Notes under the pieces: generated by a model
Database searches by the model: none
Seen by the model: only the letters and a program-made list of their open reading frames with translations
Told to the model about the DNA's origin: nothing
In this document: one piece after another, positions 1 through 5,167 of the stretch
How positions within the stretch are numbered: position 1 is the first letter of the stretch
Layout of the letters: each line of letters opens with the position of its first letter
NCBI GenBank assembly: GCA_937905835.1
Contig: CALCXK010000017.1
Span: 1 to 5,167, forward strand
Source of the DNA: an uncultured Ilumatobacter sp.
Lineage (GTDB): Bacteria; Actinomycetota; Acidimicrobiia; Acidimicrobiales; Ilumatobacteraceae
Direction of reading: 5' to 3'
Length of the DNA: 5,167 bases
Made by a program: the position numbers and the translations under genes

Positions 1-1840
1 TGCCGAAGGCGCTGATCACTTCACTGGTTGTGAAGAAGGCAACACCGGAAGCAGCCACGATGCCCGACGTGACCGCCCCACTCACACTGGTGATCCCGCC
101 CAGGTAGGCAACGGCGAGCGCGGTCAGCGACGCCACGACGCCGAACGAAATATCAGAAACAGCTCCGAAACGGTAGGCAGTCATGCAACCGGCGATGCCG
201 GCGATGAACGCCGAGAGCATGAACACCTGCAACTTGACCCTGGCAATGTTGATGCCCGCAGCGCTGGCGGCGCGCTCGTTCGATCGCACGGCGAGCATGC
301 GCCGGCCCATCCCGCTGCGGCGAACACTCGACACCATCAACCCCATGGTGAGCGCGATGACAACCAGGAAGATCCCGAAGACGGGTCGCGACGACTTGGT
401 GCCCAGCACCAGTGCGAGGTCCCAGCCCCCCAATTTCGGTGACGGGACCTTTGCCCCGCCCGTGCTGGCATCGCCGACATATTTGGGGTTCTTAAAGATG
501 AACTCTGACACTGCAACACCGCCTGCGAGTGTCACGATCGCGAGGTTGGTGCCTCGCAGACGCAGGGCGGGAAGGCCGATGACGACTCCGGATACCGCTG
601 CGACGAGCGCAGCGAGCAGCGGGGCGAGGGGGAACGGAATCCCCCAGGCGATTGCCATCTTTGACAACGTGAATCCGGCGATACCAGCGAACGCCATCTG
701 AGCCAGGGACGTCTGCCCACCGAAGCCAGTGAGCACCACGAACGACAGCGCTAACACCACGGCGATCACCGTGGTCATGATGGCACCGCGCCAAAGTGGG
801 CCGAAGAACAGGAGGCCGATGACTGCCAGACCGACCGGCATGATCACGCTCAGCGGCGTCACCTTGGAGACCGGCACTGCGGGCAGTCGCCACTTATCGA
901 CAGCGCCTCGTTCGGGGAGGCGCTCACCGAGCAGGACCATTGCAACGATGATCACGAGGAACGGCAGTCCTTCGCGGGCGCCGTACTCGGGGAACCAGCT
1001 GAGGTCGACCTGCAGCTTGGTGAACACCGACTGCACCATGCCAATGGCGAAGCCCGTCGCCACCGTTGGCACGAAGTTGCGGAACTTTCCGATGAGCGCG
1101 GCTCCGAGTGCCGGGATGAGAAAGCCGAACGTGAAGACCTGGGAACCGAGTTGGAGCATCGGCGATGCGAGGATTGCGATGAAGCCACTCACGACGCTTG
1201 CCAGCACGAAGCTGACCCCTGCGAGGAGGTTCGGTGAATAGCCGAGCAGTACAGCACCCTTTTCGTTCTCGGCTGCCGCCCTCGTGACCAGGCCGAACCG
1301 GGTGTACTTGTAGAGCACCCACAACAACGCACCGATCAGCGCGACGATGAAGGCCAGCCACAAGCCGTCGCGGGGGATCGTCAGATCGCCGGTAAGCGTG
1401 TACGGCTCGCGAGGAAGGATCTTGCTCACCCGAATGTTGGTCTTGTCCGCGAATCTTCGCTCAACGAGTGAAGTCAGGACGACGACCAGTCCGACGCTCG
1501 CCACCACTTTGGCGAGCGCCGGGGCCTTGGTCAACGGCTTGAACACGAGCAGGTACACGAGCAGGCCCAACGCCGCGGCGGTGAGCAACGACAAGATCAT
1601 CGCCCATCGAAAGCCGACGTCATCGTTGAAGTGGTAGCGATCGGGCAGCCCGGGTATCGGAAAGACGTAGGCGCCCTCGCGCAACTCGGCGTACACGTAC
1701 GTCGCCCACATCGCCATGGCGCCATGAGACAAGTTGACAACGCCTGACCCTTGGAAGGTGATGACCAGCCCGAACGCGAGCCCGGCGATGATCGCACCCG
1801 CCCCACTGCCGAGCAGAAAGTAGAACGCGTAGTCACTCAT
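1..1840 (-). CDS. Fused LivH-LivM branched-chain-type ABC transporter permease (3' end beyond window)
   Basis: Reading the minus strand from the ATG at 1838-1840 gives 613 codons without a stop up to the window edge, so the C-terminus is missing. The first half resembles LivH: an N-terminal membrane segment (about 8-28), the motif NLSHGAMAMW at 36-45, and a cytoplasmic loop (about 183-205) of the type that contacts the ATPase. The second half (from about 330) resembles LivM: TGFGGQTSLAQMAFAGIAGF at 371-390 and the loop GRRMLAVRSNERAASAAGIN at 512-531. About 16 hydrophobic segments are visible. A charged stretch at about 306-328 joins the halves. LivH and LivM are usually separate proteins of about 300 residues each; fusions are known. 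It should form the membrane channel for the ligand delivered by the binding protein encoded 36 bases upstream, very likely in the same operon. No clear Shine-Dalgarno precedes the ATG, so translational coupling is possible. Ligand unknown. Confidence 0.93.
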   Translation of the reverse strand, partial: MSDYAFYFLLGSGAGAIIAGLAFGLVITFQGSGVVNLSHGAMAMWATYVYAELREGAYVFPIPGLPDRYHFNDDVGFRWAMILSLLTAAALGLLVYLLVFKPLTKAPALAKVVASVGLVVVLTSLVERRFADKTNIRVSKILPREPYTLTGDLTIPRDGLWLAFIVALIGALLWVLYKYTRFGLVTRAAAENEKGAVLLGYSPNLLAGVSFVLASVVSGFIAILASPMLQLGSQVFTFGFLIPALGAALIGKFRNFVPTVATGFAIGMVQSVFTKLQVDLSWFPEYGAREGLPFLVIIVAMVLLGERLPERGAVDKWRLPAVPVSKVTPLSVIMPVGLAVIGLLFFGPLWRGAIMTTVIAVVLALSFVVLTGFGGQTSLAQMAFAGIAGFTLSKMAIAWGIPFPLAPLLAALVAAVSGVVIGLPALRLRGTNLAIVTLAGGVAVSEFIFKNPKYVGDASTGGAKVPSPKLGGWDLALVLGTKSSRPVFGIFLVVIALTMGLMVSSVRRSGMGRRMLAVRSNERAASAAGINIARVKLQVFMLSAFIAGIAGCMTAYRFGAVSDISFGVVASLTALAVAYLGGITSVSGAVTSGIVAASGVAFFTTSEVISAFG

Positions 1841-1876
1841 CGATCTGGGCTCGCTTCGGTTCGGTTCAACGTCGAC

Positions 1877-3280
1877 TCAGGGCAGGTAGGCGATGCTGGA
1901 CACTGCTTCGAGGCCTGGCACGGTCAGCACTTCTCCGCCTTCGAGGTACTCGGCGAACGGGAACGAGAACGCACAGATTGCCGAATACGTCTCGGACTGG
2001 CCGCACTCGACGAGCGATCCTGATGGCCACTGCTGCAACGCCGGTGTCGTGCCGAGGTATTCGTACAGCGACTTTCCAGTCAAGTCGCCACCCGCTGCGA
2101 CAACGGCGTTGGAGTACACCGCCAACGACATTGTCATGATCACACCGAGTCCGCCGAGCCCAAGTGCGGTCGGGTCGACCTCTTCGGGAGCGATGCCCAA
2201 TGCAGGAGCCACAATGTCCTGCAGGATGCGCTTCTCAGGCGTGTCCTCGGTGGTCTGAATTCCAGCGAACACCCACCCGATGGCGTCGTCACCGACTTCG
2301 GCAATGACGTCAGCATCTGCGCAGATGCTCGTGGTGATTACCGGTGTTTCGATGCCGAGCGATGCGCGACCTCGAATCGTGCCGATGCACCCGGCGTCGG
2401 CATAGAGCGAGATGATCACGTCGGGGTTGCCGTCGGCAGCCTGGCGCATCAAGCCCTGATAGCCGGCATCGGTTTCGTTGTCGCCACCTTTCACTGTGGT
2501 GTGGGCAATTCCAGCGGCGTCGAGCGACGCGGTGAGCGATGCCTCACTCGCGTTGGCGCCGGCGTTATCAGCACCGACGATGCCGACCGTTGCTGCGCCG
2601 AAGTGATCCTTGGCGACCGCAGCGATTGAGGCCATCGTCGTAGCGTTGCCGCCGGTGAGGAACAAGGCGTTGGCGGCGTAGTCGCCCGGCAGGATCGGCA
2701 GCATGCCAATGACGGGCACGTCGGCCGCGGTGTATGTCGCGTAGTCGGGGAACAGGTCGAGGCCCAAGAGCACTAATTCGACGCCCTTTCCTGTGAGTTC
2801 CTGTGCGCAGGCTTGAGACGTGTCGGGAGCGCCGTTGACGGCGCAGTGGATCAATTCGATCGGGCGGTTGCCCAGGCCCCCGTGCTCGTTGAGATAGTTG
2901 ATTGCGGCACTGACATTGGTCCGGATGTCGGGAAAGTCCAGGCCGGGCGAACCCTCGGAGTTGACGAGACCAACTTTGATTGGTTCACCGGTTGGCGGAG
3001 CCAACGTCGGGAACACCTTGGCTGGATCGGCATCCGTCGCAGCGGGTTCGGAATCGACGTTGGCGTCAGGCTCGACGTCGTCGGCTGGTGCGTCGGTGGC
3101 TGGTGCTGCCTCTGTCGCGGCTGGTGCGTCGGTGGCTGGTGCTGCCTCTGTCGCGGCTGGTGCGTCGATTGTCGACGACGTCCCGCCGCTGCTGCACGCA
3201 GCAGCAATGAGTGCAAACGATGCGAGCAGCACGCCAAGCGAGCCTCCCCGTCGTGGTGATGCGGTCGCTGAGCTGTACAT
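1877..3280 (-). CDS. Liv/HAAT-family ABC transporter substrate-binding lipoprotein
   Basis: A 467-residue extracytoplasmic binding protein. Residues 1-28 form a lipoprotein signal: an arginine pair at 10-11, a hydrophobic core at 15-28, and the probable lipidated cysteine C29 in ALIAAACSS. Residues 30-95 are a low-complexity Ala/Thr/Pro/Asp/Glu linker holding a 12-residue tandem repeat. The periplasmic-binding-protein type I fold runs from about 100 to 450, opening with IKVGLVNSEG and followed by a region typical of actinobacterial Liv-type binding proteins (FPDIRTNVSAAINYLNEHGG). Six further cysteines (146, 158, 298, 320, 426, 436) could form disulfides. The start at 3280 is chosen over an in-frame ATG 35 codons upstream because it has a Shine-Dalgarno (AGGGGG), sits directly before the signal peptide, and avoids overlapping the hairpin at 3356-3391. 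The fused permease follows after 36 bases. Family assignment is firm. The ligand is unknown and need not be an amino acid. Confidence 0.93.
   Translation of the reverse strand: MYSSATASPRRGGSLGVLLASFALIAAACSSGGTSSTIDAPAATEAAPATDAPAATEAAPATDAPADDVEPDANVDSEPAATDADPAKVFPTLAPPTGEPIKVGLVNSEGSPGLDFPDIRTNVSAAINYLNEHGGLGNRPIELIHCAVNGAPDTSQACAQELTGKGVELVLLGLDLFPDYATYTAADVPVIGMLPILPGDYAANALFLTGGNATTMASIAAVAKDHFGAATVGIVGADNAGANASEASLTASLDAAGIAHTTVKGGDNETDAGYQGLMRQAADGNPDVIISLYADAGCIGTIRGRASLGIETPVITTSICADADVIAEVGDDAIGWVFAGIQTTEDTPEKRILQDIVAPALGIAPEEVDPTALGLGGLGVIMTMSLAVYSNAVVAAGGDLTGKSLYEYLGTTPALQQWPSGSLVECGQSETYSAICAFSFPFAEYLEGGEVLTVPGLEAVSSIAYLP
3082..3167 (-). repeat. Exact 36-bp tandem repeat, about 2.4 copies, in the lipoprotein linker
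   Basis: Two identical 36-base units lie at 3082-3117 and 3118-3153, followed by the first 14 bases of a third at 3154-3167. In the protein each full unit encodes PAATEAAPATDA (residues 41-52 and 53-64). Because the unit is a multiple of three, gaining or losing copies would keep the reading frame. The repeat lies wholly in the flexible linker between the lipid anchor and the binding domain. Confidence 0.97.
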
Positions 3281-3284
3281 GTTT

Positions 3285-3290
3285 CCCCCT
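3285..3290 (-). promoter_or_regulatory. Shine-Dalgarno of the binding-protein gene
   Basis: On the minus strand AGGGGG is followed by AAAC and then the ATG at 3278-3280. The four-base spacing is short but acceptable. This site decides the start codon, because the upstream in-frame ATG at 3383-3385 lies inside the hairpin region and precedes an implausible signal sequence. Confidence 0.75.
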
Positions 3291-3355
3291 GAGTGAGCCG
3301 TCGATCGAGAAATCGATGCCCCGTTGTGAATTGGTGTTCGTTGCACTTGCGTAAT

Positions 3356-3391
3356 CTGCAGTTGGCCCGATCCCCATCGGGTCAACTGCAG
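3356..3391 (-). terminator. 15-bp inverted repeat after the oxygenase stop, probable terminator
   Basis: Arms at 3356-3370 and 3377-3391 are complementary in 14 of 15 positions and enclose a 6-base loop (3371-3376). Each arm begins or ends with CTGCAG. The repeat starts two bases after the stop codon at 3394-3396. In the minus-strand transcript the odd pair is A-C, flanked by 9-bp and 5-bp helices; in a plus-strand transcript it would be a G-U wobble and the stem would be continuous. No T-run follows on the minus strand, so it is not a textbook intrinsic terminator, although actinobacterial terminators often lack one. It could instead stabilise the oxygenase mRNA 3' end. Confidence 0.65.
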
Positions 3392-3393
3392 CG

Positions 3394-4755
3394 TTAGTCG
3401 GTCAGTGTGCTGGGCATCCAGTTGCCGTGGAACCCGAACGGCACTCGCGGTAGTTGCACGGTCGCCACCGGTTCGTTGCTCATGGTTGCCGCGTCGAAGA
3501 TCGCGAATTCACTGGTGTCGGTGTTGGCGTCATAGACGTAGGTCATGAGGTAGCCGTCGTCTTCATTGACGGCCCCGTCCTTCGGCACGAAGGACGATTC
3601 GCCTGGAAGACGGCCCGATCCGACATCGACGCTCGTCCGCCCCCCGGTCTCAAGGTCGTATTTCAGAATGGCACCGTTCGCCGACAGCGGTTCCTCGAAT
3701 GCCGACGCCGCAGCGTTGGCCATCATGTAGCCGAAGCGGTGCTTCAGACCGACGCGAGTATCGGGAACCCGTGGGAACTCTGCGGGCAAGTCGTCGATCT
3801 GTTCTTCCGCCACCCGTCCGGAGGCGGTGTCAATGGTCCACCGGTACAACGTTGGCTCGGGGAAGTCCATTGCGCTGTCGCGCCAGACGTGATCGAGCCG
3901 GGCAACGTCAAGGATAATTTTGTTGCCGTCTTCGTAGGCGTTCATCGGGTGGAAGACGTAGCAAGGGTTGATGTCGTACCAGACGACCGAGGCGTCGTTG
4001 CCATTGCGCGGCATCACGCCGAGTCGCGCCGGATAGTCGTCGCTCCAGTGGATCGGCATCTCGCCGCGCATCGCCATGTCCATATCGAACACGGCGGGCA
4101 GATCCATGAAAATGACATGGTTTTGAGTCATGTTGAAGTCGTGCATCATCGTCGGTCCGCCGACGGTGATGTTCTCGCTCTGCACGAGTTCGCCAGCGGC
4201 CGAGACACGGAGGTAGGTGAGGTACGGCGCGAACAGCGAGTAGCCGAACCCGACGAGTTCGCCGTTGACGGGACACAGCTTCGGGTGGGCCGTGAACGAC
4301 CCCTTCAACTTGCCGTCGTAGTCGGTTGGCCCGACGGTGTCGAGATTACCGTCGAGCACATACGGGAAGTGGCCTTCTTCCAACGCCAGAATCTTGCCGG
4401 CGTGGCCGACCACGTTGGTGTTCGCCTTCGACGCAGCCATGTCGGTGAAGCTGTCGTTGACATCGATCACTGGGCGTTCAGGCGTCGAGATGAATGGGGT
4501 CTGGACGTATCGGTTGCGGTACCACTCGGCTTTTCCGTCACGGAGCCGAATGCCGTGGATCATCCCGTCTCCAAGGAACGGGTGATCGCTGAAACCTGTG
4601 ATCGGGTTGGCACCGTTGCGCACATAGCGGCCGTCGAGTTCCGCGGGAATCGTGCCGGTCACCTGGAGGTCGGTGATCGTGCGTTCCTCAGCGAGCGGCG
4701 CCCAGTTGCCTCGGAGGTGAAGCGGTAGTTCGTCGATGTTCTCGATGGTCGACAT
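3394..4755 (-). CDS. Carotenoid oxygenase family protein (carotenoid/stilbene cleavage dioxygenase)
   Basis: A 453-residue protein, full length for the family, with no signal peptide, so probably cytoplasmic. These non-heme iron(II) enzymes use O2 to split a conjugated C=C bond into two carbonyl products, acting on carotenoids, apocarotenoids, stilbenes or phenylpropene-like compounds. The four iron-binding histidines are recognisable: H157 (FTAHPK), H205 (MMHDF), H269 (VFHPMNAY) and H443 (GFHGNW). Likely second-shell glutamates are E127 (ALEEG), E326 (EFPR) and E398 (EDDGY). Other family motifs are GNWAP (16-20), GRYVRNGANP (42-51), GDGMIHG (62-68) and RNRYVQT (80-86). The protein looks intact and catalytically competent. 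A glutamate (E126) precedes E127 where, as I recall, many relatives have Trp, Lys or Ser. The start at 4755 is supported by AGGAAA seven bases upstream and by the usual distance to the first motif. It lies upstream of the transporter genes, separated by a hairpin. Exact substrate unknown. Confidence 0.95.
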   Translation of the reverse strand: MSTIENIDELPLHLRGNWAPLAEERTITDLQVTGTIPAELDGRYVRNGANPITGFSDHPFLGDGMIHGIRLRDGKAEWYRNRYVQTPFISTPERPVIDVNDSFTDMAASKANTNVVGHAGKILALEEGHFPYVLDGNLDTVGPTDYDGKLKGSFTAHPKLCPVNGELVGFGYSLFAPYLTYLRVSAAGELVQSENITVGGPTMMHDFNMTQNHVIFMDLPAVFDMDMAMRGEMPIHWSDDYPARLGVMPRNGNDASVVWYDINPCYVFHPMNAYEDGNKIILDVARLDHVWRDSAMDFPEPTLYRWTIDTASGRVAEEQIDDLPAEFPRVPDTRVGLKHRFGYMMANAAASAFEEPLSANGAILKYDLETGGRTSVDVGSGRLPGESSFVPKDGAVNEDDGYLMTYVYDANTDTSEFAIFDAATMSNEPVATVQLPRVPFGFHGNWMPSTLTD

Positions 4756-4762
4756 GTCGTGA

Positions 4763-4768
4763 TTTCCT
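4763..4768 (-). promoter_or_regulatory. Shine-Dalgarno of the oxygenase gene
   Basis: AGGAAA on the minus strand, with seven bases between it and the ATG at 4753-4755. This is good spacing and supports the chosen start codon. Confidence 0.75.
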
Positions 4769-4856
4769 ATCGTGTTGTGTCACGTTGATTGGAGCGATCT
4801 CGCGGGCAAGGCAAACGGTAACACGATCGGACCAGACGCATGTACGGAGAGTAAAT

Positions 4857-5108
4857 TTAGGGTTGTTGTGCCTCATCCATCGGCGCCGAACCCAAGTGCG
4901 CGCTCGGCGTCGAGGTCGTCGACGGCAGCAAACGTCCGGCGACCAACGCCTCGAAGAGTGCCGGGCCACGTTCATTGGCGGGGTCGATCGTCAACCGGCT
5001 GGCGCCGACTAACACTGCTGAGAAGACGAGCCCTTGGAGATATCCCTGACGGACCGAGGCGACCGTTACTGCGTCAATGGGAACACAGCAGGCATGTAGA
5101 CCTACCAC
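4857..5108 (-). CDS. Possible small hypothetical protein
   Basis: An 83-codon frame from a GTG at 5106-5108 to TAA at 4857-4859. I do not recognise a family. The centre (about residues 23-62, from QGLVFSAVLVGASRL to FEALVAGRLLP) has normal protein-like composition and mostly G/C third bases, as expected for a gene here. The first 15 or so codons use more A/T third bases and include CC and VP residues that look less convincing. The tail (63-83) is Ser/Thr/Pro-rich. No good Shine-Dalgarno precedes the GTG; an alternative start at the GTG for residue 32 would leave about 52 residues. The frame stays open upstream but turns arginine-rich, overlapping the end of the preceding gene in another frame. 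It could be a small real gene, the decayed end of a longer one, or chance. Confidence 0.3.
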   Translation of the reverse strand: MVGLHACCVPIDAVTVASVRQGYLQGLVFSAVLVGASRLTIDPANERGPALFEALVAGRLLPSTTSTPSAHLGSAPMDEAQQP

Positions 5109-5116
5109 GTATCGTT

Positions 5117-5167
5117 CTATTCGTCTGCGAGATCGACCTCGTCCAGGCCGAGGGCGTCGAAATCGAG
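5117..5167 (-). CDS. C-terminal end of an unidentified gene (5' part beyond window)
   Basis: One minus-strand frame entering from the right edge reads LDFDALGLDEVDLADE and then a TAG at 5117-5119. The acidic tail and the mostly G/C third bases of its codons suit a real C-terminus in a GC-rich actinobacterium, and the direction matches the other genes. Sixteen residues are too few to name a family. A plus-strand frame over the same bases is also open to the edge but has no nearby start codon, so I prefer the minus-strand reading. Confidence 0.45.
   Translation of the reverse strand, partial: LDFDALGLDEVDLADE

Larger units (their letters stand above)
4756..5116. other. 361-base gap between the oxygenase and the upstream gene
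   Basis: The only coding candidate here is the 83-codon minus-strand frame at 4857-5108. The part next to the oxygenase (4756-4856) should hold its promoter and 5' leader. It includes a short AT-rich patch at about 4852-4859, but I could not find a convincing -35/-10 pair at proper spacing. I see no tRNA, riboswitch fold or repeat. The other frames are arginine-rich and look non-coding. Confidence 0.5.

Noticed and set aside
183..1361. Several medium frames on both strands, including 183-701, 729-1241, 492-893 and 924-1361
   Set aside because: All lie over the fused permease, whose frame is continuous and carries clear membrane segments and family motifs.
3235..3256. Arginine pair in the lipoprotein signal as a twin-arginine export motif
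   Set aside because: The sequence SPRRGGSLGV lacks the hydrophobic residues expected right after the arginines, so ordinary Sec/lipoprotein export is more likely.
2813..3296. Plus-strand frames with repeated Trp/Cys/Gly-rich or Ala/Gly/Ser-rich segments
   Set aside because: They are the reverse reading of the 36-base tandem repeat in the lipoprotein linker and have no other support.
3301..3316. Short inverted repeat (TCGAT / ATCGA) upstream of the binding-protein gene as an operator
   Set aside because: Five-base arms of such simple sequence are expected by chance.
3281..3385. A longer binding-protein start, adding 35 residues
   Set aside because: The extension has no signal-like character, overlaps the inverted repeat, and the internal ATG at 3280 has a Shine-Dalgarno and directly precedes the signal peptide.
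3454..4728. A 424-codon plus-strand open frame opposite the oxygenase gene
   Set aside because: It is rich in Val, Arg and His, shows no family motifs, and lies antisense to a gene with every expected catalytic motif. Long antisense frames are common in GC-rich genes.
4769..4860. Promoter for the oxygenase gene
   Set aside because: AT-rich patches and TTGCC-like words occur, but no pair of -35 and -10 elements has proper spacing.
5096..5105. Ten-base palindrome-like GTAG-AC-CTAC after the upstream gene's stop as a terminator
   Set aside because: The four-base stem is too short and no T-run follows.

Overview
The window looks like a stretch of a GC-rich actinobacterial chromosome. I estimate roughly 60% G+C by eye. 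The style of the lipoprotein and transporter genes recalls Acidimicrobiia-type marine or soil actinobacteria, but that placement is inference. Every gene I can support lies on the minus strand, so the biological reading order runs from the right edge to the left.

From right to left: (1) The last 16 codons and stop of an unidentified gene (5117-5167). (2) A 361-base gap (4756-5116) that may hold a small hypothetical protein of 83 residues (4857-5108). (3) A complete carotenoid-oxygenase-family enzyme (3394-4755) with all four iron-binding histidines. (4) A 113-base gap with a strong inverted repeat just after the oxygenase stop, probably its terminator. (5) A complete lipoprotein substrate-binding protein of the branched-chain amino acid (Liv/HAAT) ABC family (1877-3280). 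An exact 36-base tandem repeat encodes part of its linker. (6) 36 bases later, one long uninterrupted permease gene (1-1840, running off the left edge) in which a LivH-like and a LivM-like half are fused.

The binding protein and the fused permease very probably form one transport operon, and the ATPase genes (livG/livF type) may lie beyond the left edge. The binding protein would capture a ligand outside the membrane and the fused permease would form the channel. The oxygenase would cleave a conjugated double bond in an apocarotenoid, stilbene or similar molecule. Whether it acts on what the transporter imports is only a guess from adjacency, since the hairpin between them suggests separate transcription.

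I see no mobile element, CRISPR array, tRNA or rRNA. The most notable points are the fused permease, the oxygenase next to a Liv-type importer, the divergent ligand motifs of the binding protein and its tandem-repeat linker. None of them amounts to clear evidence of a new biological system.
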